DNA of 8,412 nt, from NCBI GenBank assembly GCA_946999785.1, contig CAMQEO010000051.1, positions 1-8,412 on the forward strand. Reading direction: 5' to 3'. Below, one piece after another: positions 1 through 6,341 of the stretch (the first letter of the stretch is position 1; each line of letters opens with the position of its first letter). Origin of the DNA: an uncultured Atopobium sp. Lineage in GTDB: Bacteria > Actinomycetota > Coriobacteriia > Coriobacteriales > Atopobiaceae. Below the pieces are notes generated by a model. That model did no database searches, was not told the DNA's origin, and worked only from the letters and a program-made list of their open reading frames with translations. Made by a program: the position numbers and the translations under genes.

Positions 1-999
1 GAACGCACGTTTGATTTTGAAATAGCTCACACAGTTTTTATCACGCAAAACGGGCTTTGGCTTCACACCGATTCAAGATACTACAACACGTTCATTACTA
101 AACTTGGTCCCAATACTTCTTGGGTTATTGATATGGATGACATTAACCCTGCTGATTGGGCTGCTCAGCATGCCTATCAAACGCGCTCGCACATCGTTGC
201 ACTTGAAGACACCTGTGACATTGCATTTTTGGACAGCTTTGTAACCTTTGCTCATGCACATTCAATTTCTGTTGATATCCCTCGTATGCATGGTGATATT
301 GCCGACTTGCGTATGGTAAAAGATCAGGCCGAAGTTGAAGCTATGAAACATGCTCAAAGCATTACCGATGCTGGCTTTACGCACATGCTCAATTTTATGA
401 AGGTTGGTATGAGCGAGCTTGAGCTTAGAGTTGAGCTTGATAATTACATGTTAAGCCACGGTGCGGACGCCCTTGCGTTTGACACCATTACCATATCAGG
501 TCCTAACGGCGCAAATCCTCATGGTCAGCCAAGCGAGCGCAAGCTTCAACAAGGCGACATGGTAGTTATGGACTTTGGTGCCGCATGGCATGACTACCAC
601 ACCGATATGACGCGTACGGTTTGCATGGGCGCGCCAAGCGAAGAGCAGCAGCTTGTCTACGATACGGTTCGTCGTGCACAAAAGACGGTTGAAGACAGCA
701 TTATGCCTGGTGATTTGGGTAGTGATATGCACAATCGTGCGCTCGCTATTATTGCCGAACAAGGTTATAGCGACTACTTTAAGCACGGCCTTGGTCACGG
801 CGTTGGTTTGGAAATTCACGAACGCCCCTATTTGCGTCCACAATACACCAAGCCTCTTCCTGAAAACTCGGTGGTAACTGTTGAACCAGGTATTTACCTT
901 CCAGGTAAGTTTGGAGTTCGTATTGAGGACTTTGGTTTGGTAACTGCTCACGGATTTGAGCTCTTTACAGGCTCAACGCACGAGCTTATGTGCTTATAA
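1..999 (+). CDS. M24-family Xaa-Pro aminopeptidase/dipeptidase, 5' partial
   Basis: Metallopeptidase that removes N-terminal residues next to proline, or splits Xaa-Pro dipeptides, in the cytoplasm. The reading frame is open from the first base of the window, so the true start lies upstream. The 332 visible residues lack perhaps 40-60 N-terminal ones, judging from how soon the 'LHTDSRYY' strand of the creatinase-like N-domain appears. The C-terminal pita-bread domain is complete and has all five expected metal ligands (numbering within the fragment): Asp191 in MDFGA, Asp202 in TDMTRT, His266 in GLGHGVG, Glu295 in VEPGIY and Glu309 in RIEDFG. It ends at TAA 997-999 before a hairpin terminator. 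It converges with the activase gene and has no evident link to the sugar module. Family assignment is firm; aminopeptidase versus dipeptidase (PepP or PepQ type) cannot be told here. Confidence 0.93.
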   Translation, partial: ERTFDFEIAHTVFITQNGLWLHTDSRYYNTFITKLGPNTSWVIDMDDINPADWAAQHAYQTRSHIVALEDTCDIAFLDSFVTFAHAHSISVDIPRMHGDIADLRMVKDQAEVEAMKHAQSITDAGFTHMLNFMKVGMSELELRVELDNYMLSHGADALAFDTITISGPNGANPHGQPSERKLQQGDMVVMDFGAAWHDYHTDMTRTVCMGAPSEEQQLVYDTVRRAQKTVEDSIMPGDLGSDMHNRALAIIAEQGYSDYFKHGLGHGVGLEIHERPYLRPQYTKPLPENSVVTVEPGIYLPGKFGVRIEDFGLVTAHGFELFTGSTHELMCL

Positions 1000-1040
1000 G
1001 CATAAGTACGTGCTTTTTGTTTGTTCTAACGTTTACATAC

Positions 1041-1076
1041 ATGTGGCGTATATCGTAGGGTATACGCCACATTTTT
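1041..1076 (+). terminator. Rho-independent terminator after the peptidase gene
   Basis: A perfect 12-bp stem (ATGTGGCGTATA, 1041-1052, with TATACGCCACAT, 1061-1072) encloses an 8-nt loop and runs into a T tract at 1072-1076. It lies 41 bases after the peptidase stop. The convergent activase gene ends at 1115. On the minus strand this hairpin has no U tract, so it is an intrinsic terminator mainly for the plus strand. I see no clear separate terminator for the minus-strand gene. Confidence 0.88.
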
Positions 1077-1114
1077 AACGTTTTAACTAGAGTTTTTGCG
1101 TAGCCAGCTACCTG

Positions 1115-1888
1115 CTATAAATAGCAATCAATACCTTGCTTACATAAAACATCGCGATAATCGTATAAGTCTTCAGGGTGAAGCGGCTTGTACTTACCCA
1201 TTTGATATATGCGTTTGAGCAGCTTATATTTGTTTTCACCAAACTGATGAAAAGGAAGAAGCTGCACTTTATTAACGTGCATTTTCTTAAAGAGTTGCCC
1301 AAATTGTGCCGCGTCTTCCAATGAATTATTAAAATCGGGAATCACGGGGATACGCAACACAATATGAATATTATGCGTAAAAGCATAGCTAATATTTTTT
1401 ATGATAAGCTCATTGTCCACAGCGGTTATGCTGCGATGTTTTTGAGGATCATAATGTTTAAGATCGGTGTAAATGAAGTCTACATAGTTTAAGATTTCAA
1501 CGAACTTTTGATGATCAACATAAGCTGTTGTCTCAAGCGCCGTATGAATGTGTTCTTGCTTTGCACGCTTCAAAATTGCACGCGCAAAACCAAATTGCGC
1601 AAGCGGTTCTCCACCCGAAAGCGTAAGGCCACCGCCTGATTCTTCGTAAAAATCTATGTCTTTTACAACGTCTTCCATAATTTCGTCCACACTTTTTTCT
1701 TCTCCAACGCACGAAGGCTTTTTAGTTTCGGGATCAAGCATGGGTTCTGGCTTAAACCTTTGCGATTCTGGATTAGAACACCACGGACAGCGCAGGGGGC
1801 AACCTTTGAGAAAAACGGTCGTGCGAATGCCAGGTCCGTCGTGAATCGAAAAATGTTGTATATTAAAAATATAGCCTTTTTCTTGCAT
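1115..1888 (-). CDS. Radical-SAM glycyl-radical-enzyme activating protein
   Basis: Installs the glycyl radical on a partner glycyl radical enzyme by reductive cleavage of S-adenosylmethionine at a [4Fe-4S] cluster. The 257-residue protein has the CX3CX2C radical-SAM motif (Cys30, Cys34, Cys37, in KGCPLRCPWC), the upstream FSIHDGPGIRTTVFLKGC signature of this activase family, and the SAM-binding GGE motif (Gly92-Gly93-Glu94). Many activases of dehydratase-type enzymes carry a ferredoxin-like cluster insert after the motif. Here there is only a short linker (about residues 45-65) with a single Cys60, so no auxiliary clusters are expected. A GTG 30 bases upstream is in frame, but the ATG at 1888 is preferred because it follows an AGGAAGG site and the predicted promoter overlaps that GTG. 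The likely partner is the glycyl radical enzyme at 6350. It resembles PflC/PflE-type activases and is often labelled pyruvate formate-lyase activating enzyme; that name is probably not literal here. Confidence 0.93.
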   Translation of the reverse strand: MQEKGYIFNIQHFSIHDGPGIRTTVFLKGCPLRCPWCSNPESQRFKPEPMLDPETKKPSCVGEEKSVDEIMEDVVKDIDFYEESGGGLTLSGGEPLAQFGFARAILKRAKQEHIHTALETTAYVDHQKFVEILNYVDFIYTDLKHYDPQKHRSITAVDNELIIKNISYAFTHNIHIVLRIPVIPDFNNSLEDAAQFGQLFKKMHVNKVQLLPFHQFGENKYKLLKRIYQMGKYKPLHPEDLYDYRDVLCKQGIDCYL

Positions 1889-1899
1889 TATGCGCACCG

Positions 1900-1906
1900 C
1901 CTTCCT
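1900..1906 (-). promoter_or_regulatory. Ribosome binding site that sets the activase start
   Basis: AGGAAGG on the minus strand, 11 bases before the ATG at 1888. The spacing is slightly long, but this is the only strong purine site. It lies downstream of the in-frame GTG at 1918, which argues against that longer start. Confidence 0.6.
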
Positions 1907-1916
1907 ACGTAATACC

Positions 1917-1944
1917 ACTCTAGCATAAAACGAAACAAAATCAA
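1917..1944 (-). promoter_or_regulatory. Predicted extended -10 promoter of the activase gene
   Basis: Read on the minus strand: -35 TTGATT (1944-1939), a 16-base spacer, and -10 TAGAGT (1922-1917) preceded by TGC, which makes an extended -10 (TGnTAnnnT). The predicted start of transcription is near 1910, leaving a leader of about 20 bases before the ATG at 1888. No equally good promoter is visible for the divergent DeoR gene. The best -10-like element there is TAAAAT at 1992-1997, but it is poorly spaced from TTGTTT at 1972. Confidence 0.5.
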
Positions 1945-2004
1945 TTACGAGTGCAATTATTCTATTTCCTTTTGTTTTCCTTTTAATCTGATAAAATAAC
2001 TTAC

Positions 2005-2010
2005 GAGGTG
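2005..2010 (+). promoter_or_regulatory. Ribosome binding site that sets the DeoR start
   Basis: GAGGTG lies 6 bases before the ATG at 2017. The in-frame GTG at 2008 is inside this site, so it is part of the ribosome binding site and not the start codon. Confidence 0.65.
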
Positions 2011-2016
2011 ATAAAC

Positions 2017-2763
2017 ATGGATAGATTAGACCAAATAATTAGCCTAGTTTCGCAAGAAAAAAAGATCGATGTAAATACGTTATCCGAAAAACTGAACGTG
2101 TCAAAAGTTACCATTAGAAAAGATCTTAACAAGTTAGAGCATAAAGGTCTGCTTCATCGTGAACACGGTTTTGCTGTGCTCAACAGCGGTGATGACTTAA
2201 ATATTAGGCTTTCTTATAATTACAACATTAAAAAACGTATTGCCGCCGAAGCGGTAAAACTTGTAGAAGACAACGAAACAATTATGATCGAATCTGGTTC
2301 TACCTGTGCACTGCTGGCGGAGGCTATTTGTCGGCATCGCCGCAATGTACGTATTATTACTAATTCATGTTTTATTGCAAATTACACACGAAAGTATTCA
2401 TCTTGTCAGGTCATTTTGCTTGGTGGTATCTATCAGCAAAATTCTGAGGTAACGGTTGGCCCTTTGCTCAAGGAAATAATTAAGCTCTTTCATGTCAAAA
2501 CGCTTTTTGCGGGGACAGACGGCTTTGACGAAACCCTGGGCTTTATGGGTGTTGACATGATGCGCTGTGAGGTTGTTCAATACATGTGTGATTCGGCTGA
2601 TCACCTGGTGGTGCTTACCGATTCGGGTAAATTTAGCAAGCGAAGTTTAGTGCACCAGTTTTCGTTTAATCAAGTTTCACAGGTTATTACTGATTCAAAT
2701 TTAACGGTTGAACAGCAAAAGCTTTTATCTTCGCATGGTATTTCCGTTACGTGTATTGATTAA
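2017..2763 (+). CDS. DeoR/GlpR-family transcriptional regulator
   Basis: Sugar-phosphate-responsive DNA-binding regulator of 248 residues, the usual family length. The N-terminal winged helix-turn-helix spans about residues 5-55, with the recognition helix in NVSKVTIRKDLNKLE and the family wing 'GLLHREHG'. The usual HGGA is HGFA here. The C-terminal DeoRC sensor domain starts near residue 73 with KKRIAAEAVKLVEDNETIMIE, followed by SGSTCALLAEAI (the phosphate-binding loop region, usually DSGTT), then ITNS, VILLGG and a TDGF segment. It is divergent from the activase gene and is followed after only 11 bases by the SorC-type regulator, so the two are cotranscribed. Family members are usually repressors released by a phosphorylated sugar; by inference this one controls the module's activase, PTS or GRE genes. 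Confidence 0.93.
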   Translation: MDRLDQIISLVSQEKKIDVNTLSEKLNVSKVTIRKDLNKLEHKGLLHREHGFAVLNSGDDLNIRLSYNYNIKKRIAAEAVKLVEDNETIMIESGSTCALLAEAICRHRRNVRIITNSCFIANYTRKYSSCQVILLGGIYQQNSEVTVGPLLKEIIKLFHVKTLFAGTDGFDETLGFMGVDMMRCEVVQYMCDSADHLVVLTDSGKFSKRSLVHQFSFNQVSQVITDSNLTVEQQKLLSSHGISVTCID

Positions 2764-2774
2764 TCGAGGCATAC

Positions 2775-3755
2775 ATGAACAACGAAAAGCGTCGTCTTCT
2801 TGCAAAAATTGCATATCTTTATTACATTGAAGGAAAAAATCAGGCAGAAATTTCTACTGAGTTGGATATTTATCGTACAACGGTAAGTCGCTTAATTAAT
2901 CGCGCGCGAACCGAAGGGATTGTGCATATAGATATAAAGGATTTTGATCCTGCTCTCTTTGCATTAGAAGAATATGTGCGCACGAAATATCATTTAAAAA
3001 AGATTGAAATCATTGCCGATCAAGTTGGAGATTCAAAGCAGACACGCATGGAAAATGTTGCTCGTGCGGCAGCTGAATTAGTAAAAAATGTTATTAAAGA
3101 CAAAGATGTGGTGGGCATTTCTTGGGGGTCAACGCTTAGTAAACTTGTTGATAATATTGGTACAAAAACGTTGGAAAACGTAGAGTTTTGTCCGCTTACA
3201 GGAGGACCTAGTCACGTAAATCTTTCCTACCATGTAAATACCTTGGTGTATCGGATTGCACGCGCGTTTCATGGACGTGGGACGTTTGTTAATGCAATGG
3301 TTTTGCAGGAAAATGCAGATATTGTACAGGGAATATGCAAATCAAAGTACTTTAGAACCATCTCTAATGTTTGGAGTCGTCTTAACGTTGCAATTGTGGG
3401 TGTAGGAGATGAGCCCAATCGAATACACGACAGTCAATGGCGCGATTTGCTCACACAAGATGACCTTGCCGCTTTGGACAAAGCCCATGCAATAGGAGAC
3501 GTATGTTGCAGATTCTTTAATGCAGACGGTGAGGCTGTATGTCAAAATCTGCAGGATCGTACTATAGGTGTACGCCTTGATGAATTTACTCGAATTCCAA
3601 AAACGGTTGCTGTTGCCTGTGGCGAAAATAAAGCACCAGCTATTCTAGCTATTTTGAGAAAAAAATATATCAATCATCTGGTAACAGATAAGACAACCAT
3701 TCTTAAAGTCCTAGAGCTTGATAATGATGAAAACGTTGCCGACTTACTATGTTAA
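2775..3755 (+). CDS. SorC-family sugar-binding transcriptional regulator
   Basis: Regulator of 326 residues with an N-terminal helix-turn-helix (about residues 8-50: AYLYYIEGKNQAEIS, then TVSRLINRARTEGIV) and a C-terminal SorC effector domain (about 60-320) that resembles GlcNAc-6-P deaminase and binds phosphosugars. Visible family marks are GISWGSTLSKLV (residues 114-125, matching the usual VGxGWGxTxxxV), the CPLTGG strand at 139-144, and VAIVGVGD. The start ATG has GAGG 5 bases upstream, directly behind the DeoR stop. It belongs to the regulator operon, which ends at the hairpin at 3835. SorC proteins often regulate PTS genes next to them and can activate or repress; the adjacent PTS operon is the obvious target. 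Two different phosphosugar-responsive regulators in tandem suggest layered control. Confidence 0.92.
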   Translation: MNNEKRRLLAKIAYLYYIEGKNQAEISTELDIYRTTVSRLINRARTEGIVHIDIKDFDPALFALEEYVRTKYHLKKIEIIADQVGDSKQTRMENVARAAAELVKNVIKDKDVVGISWGSTLSKLVDNIGTKTLENVEFCPLTGGPSHVNLSYHVNTLVYRIARAFHGRGTFVNAMVLQENADIVQGICKSKYFRTISNVWSRLNVAIVGVGDEPNRIHDSQWRDLLTQDDLAALDKAHAIGDVCCRFFNADGEAVCQNLQDRTIGVRLDEFTRIPKTVAVACGENKAPAILAILRKKYINHLVTDKTTILKVLELDNDENVADLLC

Positions 3756-3761
3756 AAATGC

Positions 3762-3788
3762 TTTATAAACGCATAGCTCGTTTATAAA
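3762..3788. repeat. 10-bp inverted repeat after the SorC gene
   Basis: TTTATAAACG (3762-3771) and its exact reverse complement CGTTTATAAA (3779-3788) are separated by 7 bases. The repeat starts 7 bases after the SorC stop. The stem is A/T-rich and is followed by AATATAAG rather than a T tract, so it is a poor terminator. An operator for a dimeric regulator or an mRNA 3'-end stem are both possible. Confidence 0.6.
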
Positions 3789-3834
3789 AATATAAGAATC
3801 ACCTCAAAAGAAGACACATATGTTTAACGTGTTG

Positions 3835-3874
3835 TGGTATGGCGCATGAATGTGCTCCATACCATATTTTTATT
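3835..3874 (+). terminator. Rho-independent terminator of the DeoR-SorC operon
   Basis: TGGTATGG (3835-3842) pairs exactly with CCATACCA (3857-3864). The loop can pair further (CGCA with TGTG, including a G-U pair). A T-rich tail TATTTTTATT follows at 3865-3874. It lies about 80 bases after the SorC stop and upstream of the PTS promoter, separating the two units. Confidence 0.8.
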
Positions 3875-3892
3875 TCAGAACGATGAACAAAA

Positions 3893-3906
3893 TGCACAAA
3901 AGTGCA
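3893..3906. repeat. Short palindrome upstream of the PTS promoter
   Basis: TGCAC-AAAA-GTGCA, with 5-bp perfect arms, ends 26 bases before the -35 element. This position would suit an activator site, which SorC-type regulators can use. A near-identical AGTGCAAYTAT string (3901-3911) also occurs at 1950-1960 in the activase/DeoR intergenic region. Functional meaning is inferred. Confidence 0.4.
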
Positions 3907-3932
3907 ACTATCATAAAACAAGCAATAATGTA

Positions 3933-3961
3933 TTGAAAAGAAATTCATGAGACCATATAAT
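3933..3961 (+). promoter_or_regulatory. Predicted sigma70 promoter of the PTS operon
   Basis: TTGAAA (3933-3938), a 17-base spacer, and a perfect TATAAT (3956-3961). The expected start of transcription is near 3968, giving a leader of about 94 bases before the IIA gene. The near-consensus match suggests a strong promoter that would need repression when sugar is absent. Confidence 0.78.
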
Positions 3962-3984
3962 CGTGATAGTGAGAGAAACAAAAA

Positions 3985-4002
3985 TACTTTCGAACAAAAG
4001 TA
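3985..4002 (+). promoter_or_regulatory. Candidate operator in the PTS leader
   Basis: Inverted repeat TACTTT-CGAACA-AAAGTA with 6-bp perfect arms, about 17-34 bases downstream of the predicted transcription start. Its core CTTTCGAACNNAAG (3987-4000) recurs with one inserted base at 6327-6341, at the same place relative to the GRE promoter. This is consistent with a shared repressor site; it is inference and no binding is shown. Confidence 0.4.
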
Positions 4003-4061
4003 CCTTGATAATTTTATATGCGTAGTAGTTGTAGACAGTATACGAAGGGAAAGGAGTATGT

Positions 4062-4388
4062 ATGGAATTACTCGAACCAGAGCAAATTATCATGGGTCTC
4101 ATCATTAATGCAGGGGATGCTAAACAGCATAGCTATCAGGCGTTGCATTTGGCAAAGGCTGGTAAATACGATGATGCTGATACCGAAATGAAACAAGCTG
4201 ATACCGCTCTTCTTGAAGCGCACAACTTACAAACTAAGTTTTTGACGCAGGAAGCGCAAGGGAATCAAATGCAAATTACGGCTTTATTTGTGCACTCTCA
4301 GGATCATTTGATGACAACCCTTACAGAAATAAATCTTATTAAAGAGCTTATTGAAGTTCATAAAGAGTTAAACGTTTTAAAAGGTTAA
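4062..4388 (+). CDS. PTS lactose/cellobiose-family EIIA component
   Basis: Cytoplasmic phosphocarrier that accepts phosphate from HPr and passes it to EIIB. At 108 residues it has the usual length of the LacF/ChbA family, an all-helical trimer. The phospho-accepting histidine is His78 in LFVHSQDHLMTTL, with the trimer metal-binding aspartate at Asp81 in the same motif. The IINAGDAKQHSYQAL segment (residues 14-28) is also typical. AAGGAG sits 5 bases before the ATG; an overlapping ATG at 4058 is in another frame and is not used. It is the first gene of the IIA-IIB-IIC unit. The family name reflects homology: the sugar here need not be lactose or cellobiose, and the neighbours suggest an anhydrohexitol. 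Confidence 0.95.
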   Translation: MELLEPEQIIMGLIINAGDAKQHSYQALHLAKAGKYDDADTEMKQADTALLEAHNLQTKFLTQEAQGNQMQITALFVHSQDHLMTTLTEINLIKELIEVHKELNVLKG

Positions 4389-4430
4389 ATATTACAAGAT
4401 TACACAATTTAAGCAGGTAGGGAGTTGATT

Positions 4431-4739
4431 ATGGTAAAGATTGGACTTTTTTGCGCAGCAGGATTTTCAACGGGTATGTTGGTTAAGAATATGCAAGCAG
4501 CTGCAGAAAAAAGAAATATTGAGGCCGAAATTGATGCTTATGGACAGGTAAGTCTAGAAAACCACGTAGAAGGTTTAGATGTGGTCCTTCTTGGACCACA
4601 GGTTGCATACACGTTGGATAAATCTGAAGCTATCTGCAAAGAGCATAACGTTCCTATTGCAGTGATACCTATGGCCGATTACGGCATGCTTGATGGCGAA
4701 AAAGTTTTGGATTTAGCACTTAGTTTACACAGCAGCTAA
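4431..4739 (+). CDS. PTS lactose/cellobiose-family EIIB component
   Basis: Cytoplasmic 102-residue EIIB that takes phosphate from EIIA onto a cysteine and hands it to the sugar bound by EIIC. The P-loop-like active site is IGLFCAAGFSTGMLV, with the phospho-cysteine at Cys8. QVSLENH, VVLLGPQVAYTL and VIPMADYGMLDGEKVL follow, as expected in the Rossmann-like IIB fold. An in-frame TTG at 4425 could extend it by two residues. AGGGAG (4419-4424) lies 6 bases before the ATG at 4431, so that ATG is chosen. It lies 42 bases after IIA and 31 bases before IIC with no terminator between, so all three are cotranscribed. Confidence 0.95.
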   Translation: MVKIGLFCAAGFSTGMLVKNMQAAAEKRNIEAEIDAYGQVSLENHVEGLDVVLLGPQVAYTLDKSEAICKEHNVPIAVIPMADYGMLDGEKVLDLALSLHSS

Positions 4740-4757
4740 TTTTATAAGCACCTTAAT

Positions 4758-4764
4758 GAAAGGA
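4758..4764 (+). promoter_or_regulatory. Ribosome binding site that sets the EIIC start
   Basis: GAAAGGA lies 6 bases before the ATG at 4771. The earlier in-frame ATG at 4756 overlaps this site and has no site of its own, so the protein most likely begins MAKFDPQK. Confidence 0.65.
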
Positions 4765-4770
4765 CTGAAA

Positions 4771-6078
4771 ATGGCAAAGTTTGATCCTCAAAAAATCATC
4801 ACGCCGATCATGAAATTTGTCAACATGCAAGGTATTATTGCACTTAAAGATGGTATGCTTGCAATTTTGCCTCTTACCGTTGTGGGTAGTATTTTTCTTA
4901 TTATTGGCCAGTTGCCGTTTGAGGCTCTTAATCAGGCAATTGCATCGGTGTTTGGTAAAACATGGACCGAACCATTTATGCAGGTATATTCTGGTACGTT
5001 TGCAATTATGGGTCTTATATCGTGTTTTGCTATCGGTTTTTCTTATGCAAAACACAGCGGAGTAGATCCTCTACCAGCTGGTGTTCTTTCGGTATCGTCT
5101 TTCTTTATTTTGTTGAGATCATCCTATGTTCCAGCAAAAGGAGAAGCTATCCCTGATGCAATCGCAAAAGTATGGTTTGGCGGACAAGGTATTATCGGTG
5201 CCATTATTATTGGACTTACCGTTGGAGCTATATATAGTTTCTTTATTAAAAGACATATCGTTATTAAAATGCCCGAACAGGTTCCTCAAGCAATTGCAAA
5301 GCAATTTGAGGCAATGATTCCTGCATTCGTTATCTTTTTGTTGTCGATGTGTGTATATATTTTGGCACAAGTTATGACGGGTGGCTCAACATTTATCGAG
5401 CTTATCTATCGTGTTATTCAAATTCCTTTACAAGGACTTACCGGAACATTATGGGGTGCTATAGGTATTGCATTTTTCATTTCGTTCTTATGGTGGTTTG
5501 GAGTTCATGGACAATCAGTGGTCAACGGTATTGTAACTGCATTGCTGCTTTCAAATCTTGACGCCAACAAGGCACTACTTGCTGCAGGTAATCTTTCGTT
5601 AGAAAACGGAGCTCATATTGTAACGCAGCAGTTCCTCGACAGCTTTTTACTTATTTCGGGTTCGGGTATTACCTTTGGTGTAGTTGTAGCTATGCTTTTT
5701 GCCGCAAAGTCTAAGCAATATAAGGCACTGGGTAAAGTTGCTGCGTTCCCCGCACTTTTTAATGTAAATGAGCCTGTTGTATTTGGATTTCCTGTTGTTA
5801 TGAATCCACTTATGTTCTTACCATTTGTACTTGTTCCTATCGTAGCGGCAGTTGTGGTGTATGCTTCTATTGCAATTGGATTTATGCAGCCATTCTCAGG
5901 CGTTACGCTTCCATGGAGCACGCCAGCTATTATCTCGGGATTTATGGTTGCCGGATGGCAAGGTGCACTTGTACAGGTTATAATCCTTGCACTTTCGACC
6001 CTTATTTATTTCCCGTTCTTTAAGATTCAAGATAAAATTGCCTGCGATGCAGAAGCTCAAGCAGCAAAGGCTCAATAG
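4771..6078 (+). CDS. PTS lactose/cellobiose-family EIIC permease
   Basis: Membrane permease that binds the sugar outside and releases it as the phosphosugar inside. At 435 residues it has the standard IIC length of the Lac/Chb family, with many hydrophobic segments (for example residues about 30-48, 75-92, 104-119, 139-158, 183-203, 226-243). Family marks are MPEQVPQAIAKQFEAMIPAF (167-186), WWFGVHGQ with His246, and FNVNEPVVFG with Glu334. The His and Glu correspond to sugar-contacting residues in the Bacillus cereus ChbC structure. The C-terminus is short, with no fused IIA or IIB domain. It is last in the PTS unit, and a strong terminator follows within about 20 bases. The exact substrate cannot be read from sequence; the context favours 1,5-anhydroglucitol or 1,5-anhydromannitol. 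Confidence 0.95.
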   Translation: MAKFDPQKIITPIMKFVNMQGIIALKDGMLAILPLTVVGSIFLIIGQLPFEALNQAIASVFGKTWTEPFMQVYSGTFAIMGLISCFAIGFSYAKHSGVDPLPAGVLSVSSFFILLRSSYVPAKGEAIPDAIAKVWFGGQGIIGAIIIGLTVGAIYSFFIKRHIVIKMPEQVPQAIAKQFEAMIPAFVIFLLSMCVYILAQVMTGGSTFIELIYRVIQIPLQGLTGTLWGAIGIAFFISFLWWFGVHGQSVVNGIVTALLLSNLDANKALLAAGNLSLENGAHIVTQQFLDSFLLISGSGITFGVVVAMLFAAKSKQYKALGKVAAFPALFNVNEPVVFGFPVVMNPLMFLPFVLVPIVAAVVVYASIAIGFMQPFSGVTLPWSTPAIISGFMVAGWQGALVQVIILALSTLIYFPFFKIQDKIACDAEAQAAKAQ

Positions 6079-6098
6079 GCACGTCTTGAGCAGTGTAC

Positions 6099-6138
6099 AT
6101 GAGTTTAGTGTATATTACATACACTAAACTCATTTTTT
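6099..6138 (+). terminator. Strong Rho-independent terminator after EIIC
   Basis: A perfect 15-bp stem (ATGAGTTTAGTGTAT, 6099-6113, with ATACACTAAACTCAT, 6119-6133) has a 5-base loop and a run of six T (6133-6138). It closes the PTS unit before the GRE gene. Confidence 0.93.
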
Positions 6139-6228
6139 ATAGGTTTTAATGATTGGATGTTCAGAAAATTATGCAAAAGACCTGCAAAGATTTGTATGAG
6201 TAGGCAGCGAAGAAGCTTTGTTTTCACG

Positions 6229-6240
6229 GGTAAAATTACC
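6229..6240. repeat. Short palindrome in the GRE upstream region
   Basis: GGTAA-AA-TTACC, with 5-bp arms, lies about 37 bases upstream of the predicted GRE -35. It falls between TTGTTT (6218) and CATAAA (6242), which form only a weak promoter-like pair. It could be an operator half-site pair; nothing else supports it. Confidence 0.25.
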
Positions 6241-6276
6241 TCATAAAAAATGTACAACCATTTACTACAAAACTTG

Positions 6277-6305
6277 TTGTATTTCGTTTGAAACAATGAT
6301 ATTAT
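6277..6305 (+). promoter_or_regulatory. Predicted sigma70 promoter of the GRE gene
   Basis: TTGTAT (6277-6282), a 17-base spacer, and TATTAT (6300-6305). The expected start of transcription is near 6312, leaving a leader of about 38 bases. Together with the terminator at 6099 this gives the GRE gene a transcript separate from the PTS genes. Confidence 0.65.
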
Positions 6306-6326
6306 AGTTACGAAAGAAAAGATGCG

Positions 6327-6341
6327 CTTTACGAACGTAAG
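6327..6341 (+). promoter_or_regulatory. Candidate operator in the GRE leader
   Basis: CTTTACGAACGTAAG contains the palindrome TTACG-AA-CGTAA (6329-6340). It resembles CTTTCGAACAAAAG at 3987-4000 in the PTS leader and lies a similar distance past the predicted transcription start. It borders the ribosome binding site (AAGGGGGAG, 6339-6347), so a bound regulator could block transcription. This is inference from pattern. Confidence 0.4.

Larger units (their letters stand above)
3756..4061 (+). other. Intergenic control region between the regulators and the PTS genes
   Basis: 306 bases without a credible gene. In order it holds a 10-bp inverted repeat, the terminator of the regulator operon, a short palindrome, a consensus sigma70 promoter, an inverted repeat in the leader, and the AAGGAG ribosome binding site (4051-4056) of the IIA gene. 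Short open frames here lack ribosome binding sites. Confidence 0.7.

Noticed and set aside
496..951. 151-codon minus-strand open frame inside the peptidase gene
   Set aside because: It lies opposite the conserved metal-binding motifs of the M24 peptidase; a shadow.
1889..1918. Longer activase start at the GTG at 1918
   Set aside because: The codon overlaps the predicted -10 element and lies upstream of the ribosome binding site.
3820..3849. Very short open frame starting at the ATG before the regulator terminator
   Set aside because: It runs into the terminator stem and has no clear ribosome binding site.
3883..3936. 17-codon open frame starting MNKMHKSA before the PTS promoter
   Set aside because: No ribosome binding site precedes it, it ends inside the -35 element, and it overlaps the palindrome at 3893.
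3933..4061. Catabolite-repression (cre) site near the PTS promoter
   Set aside because: I looked for a match to TGWAANCGNTNWCA here and before the GRE gene and found none convincing.
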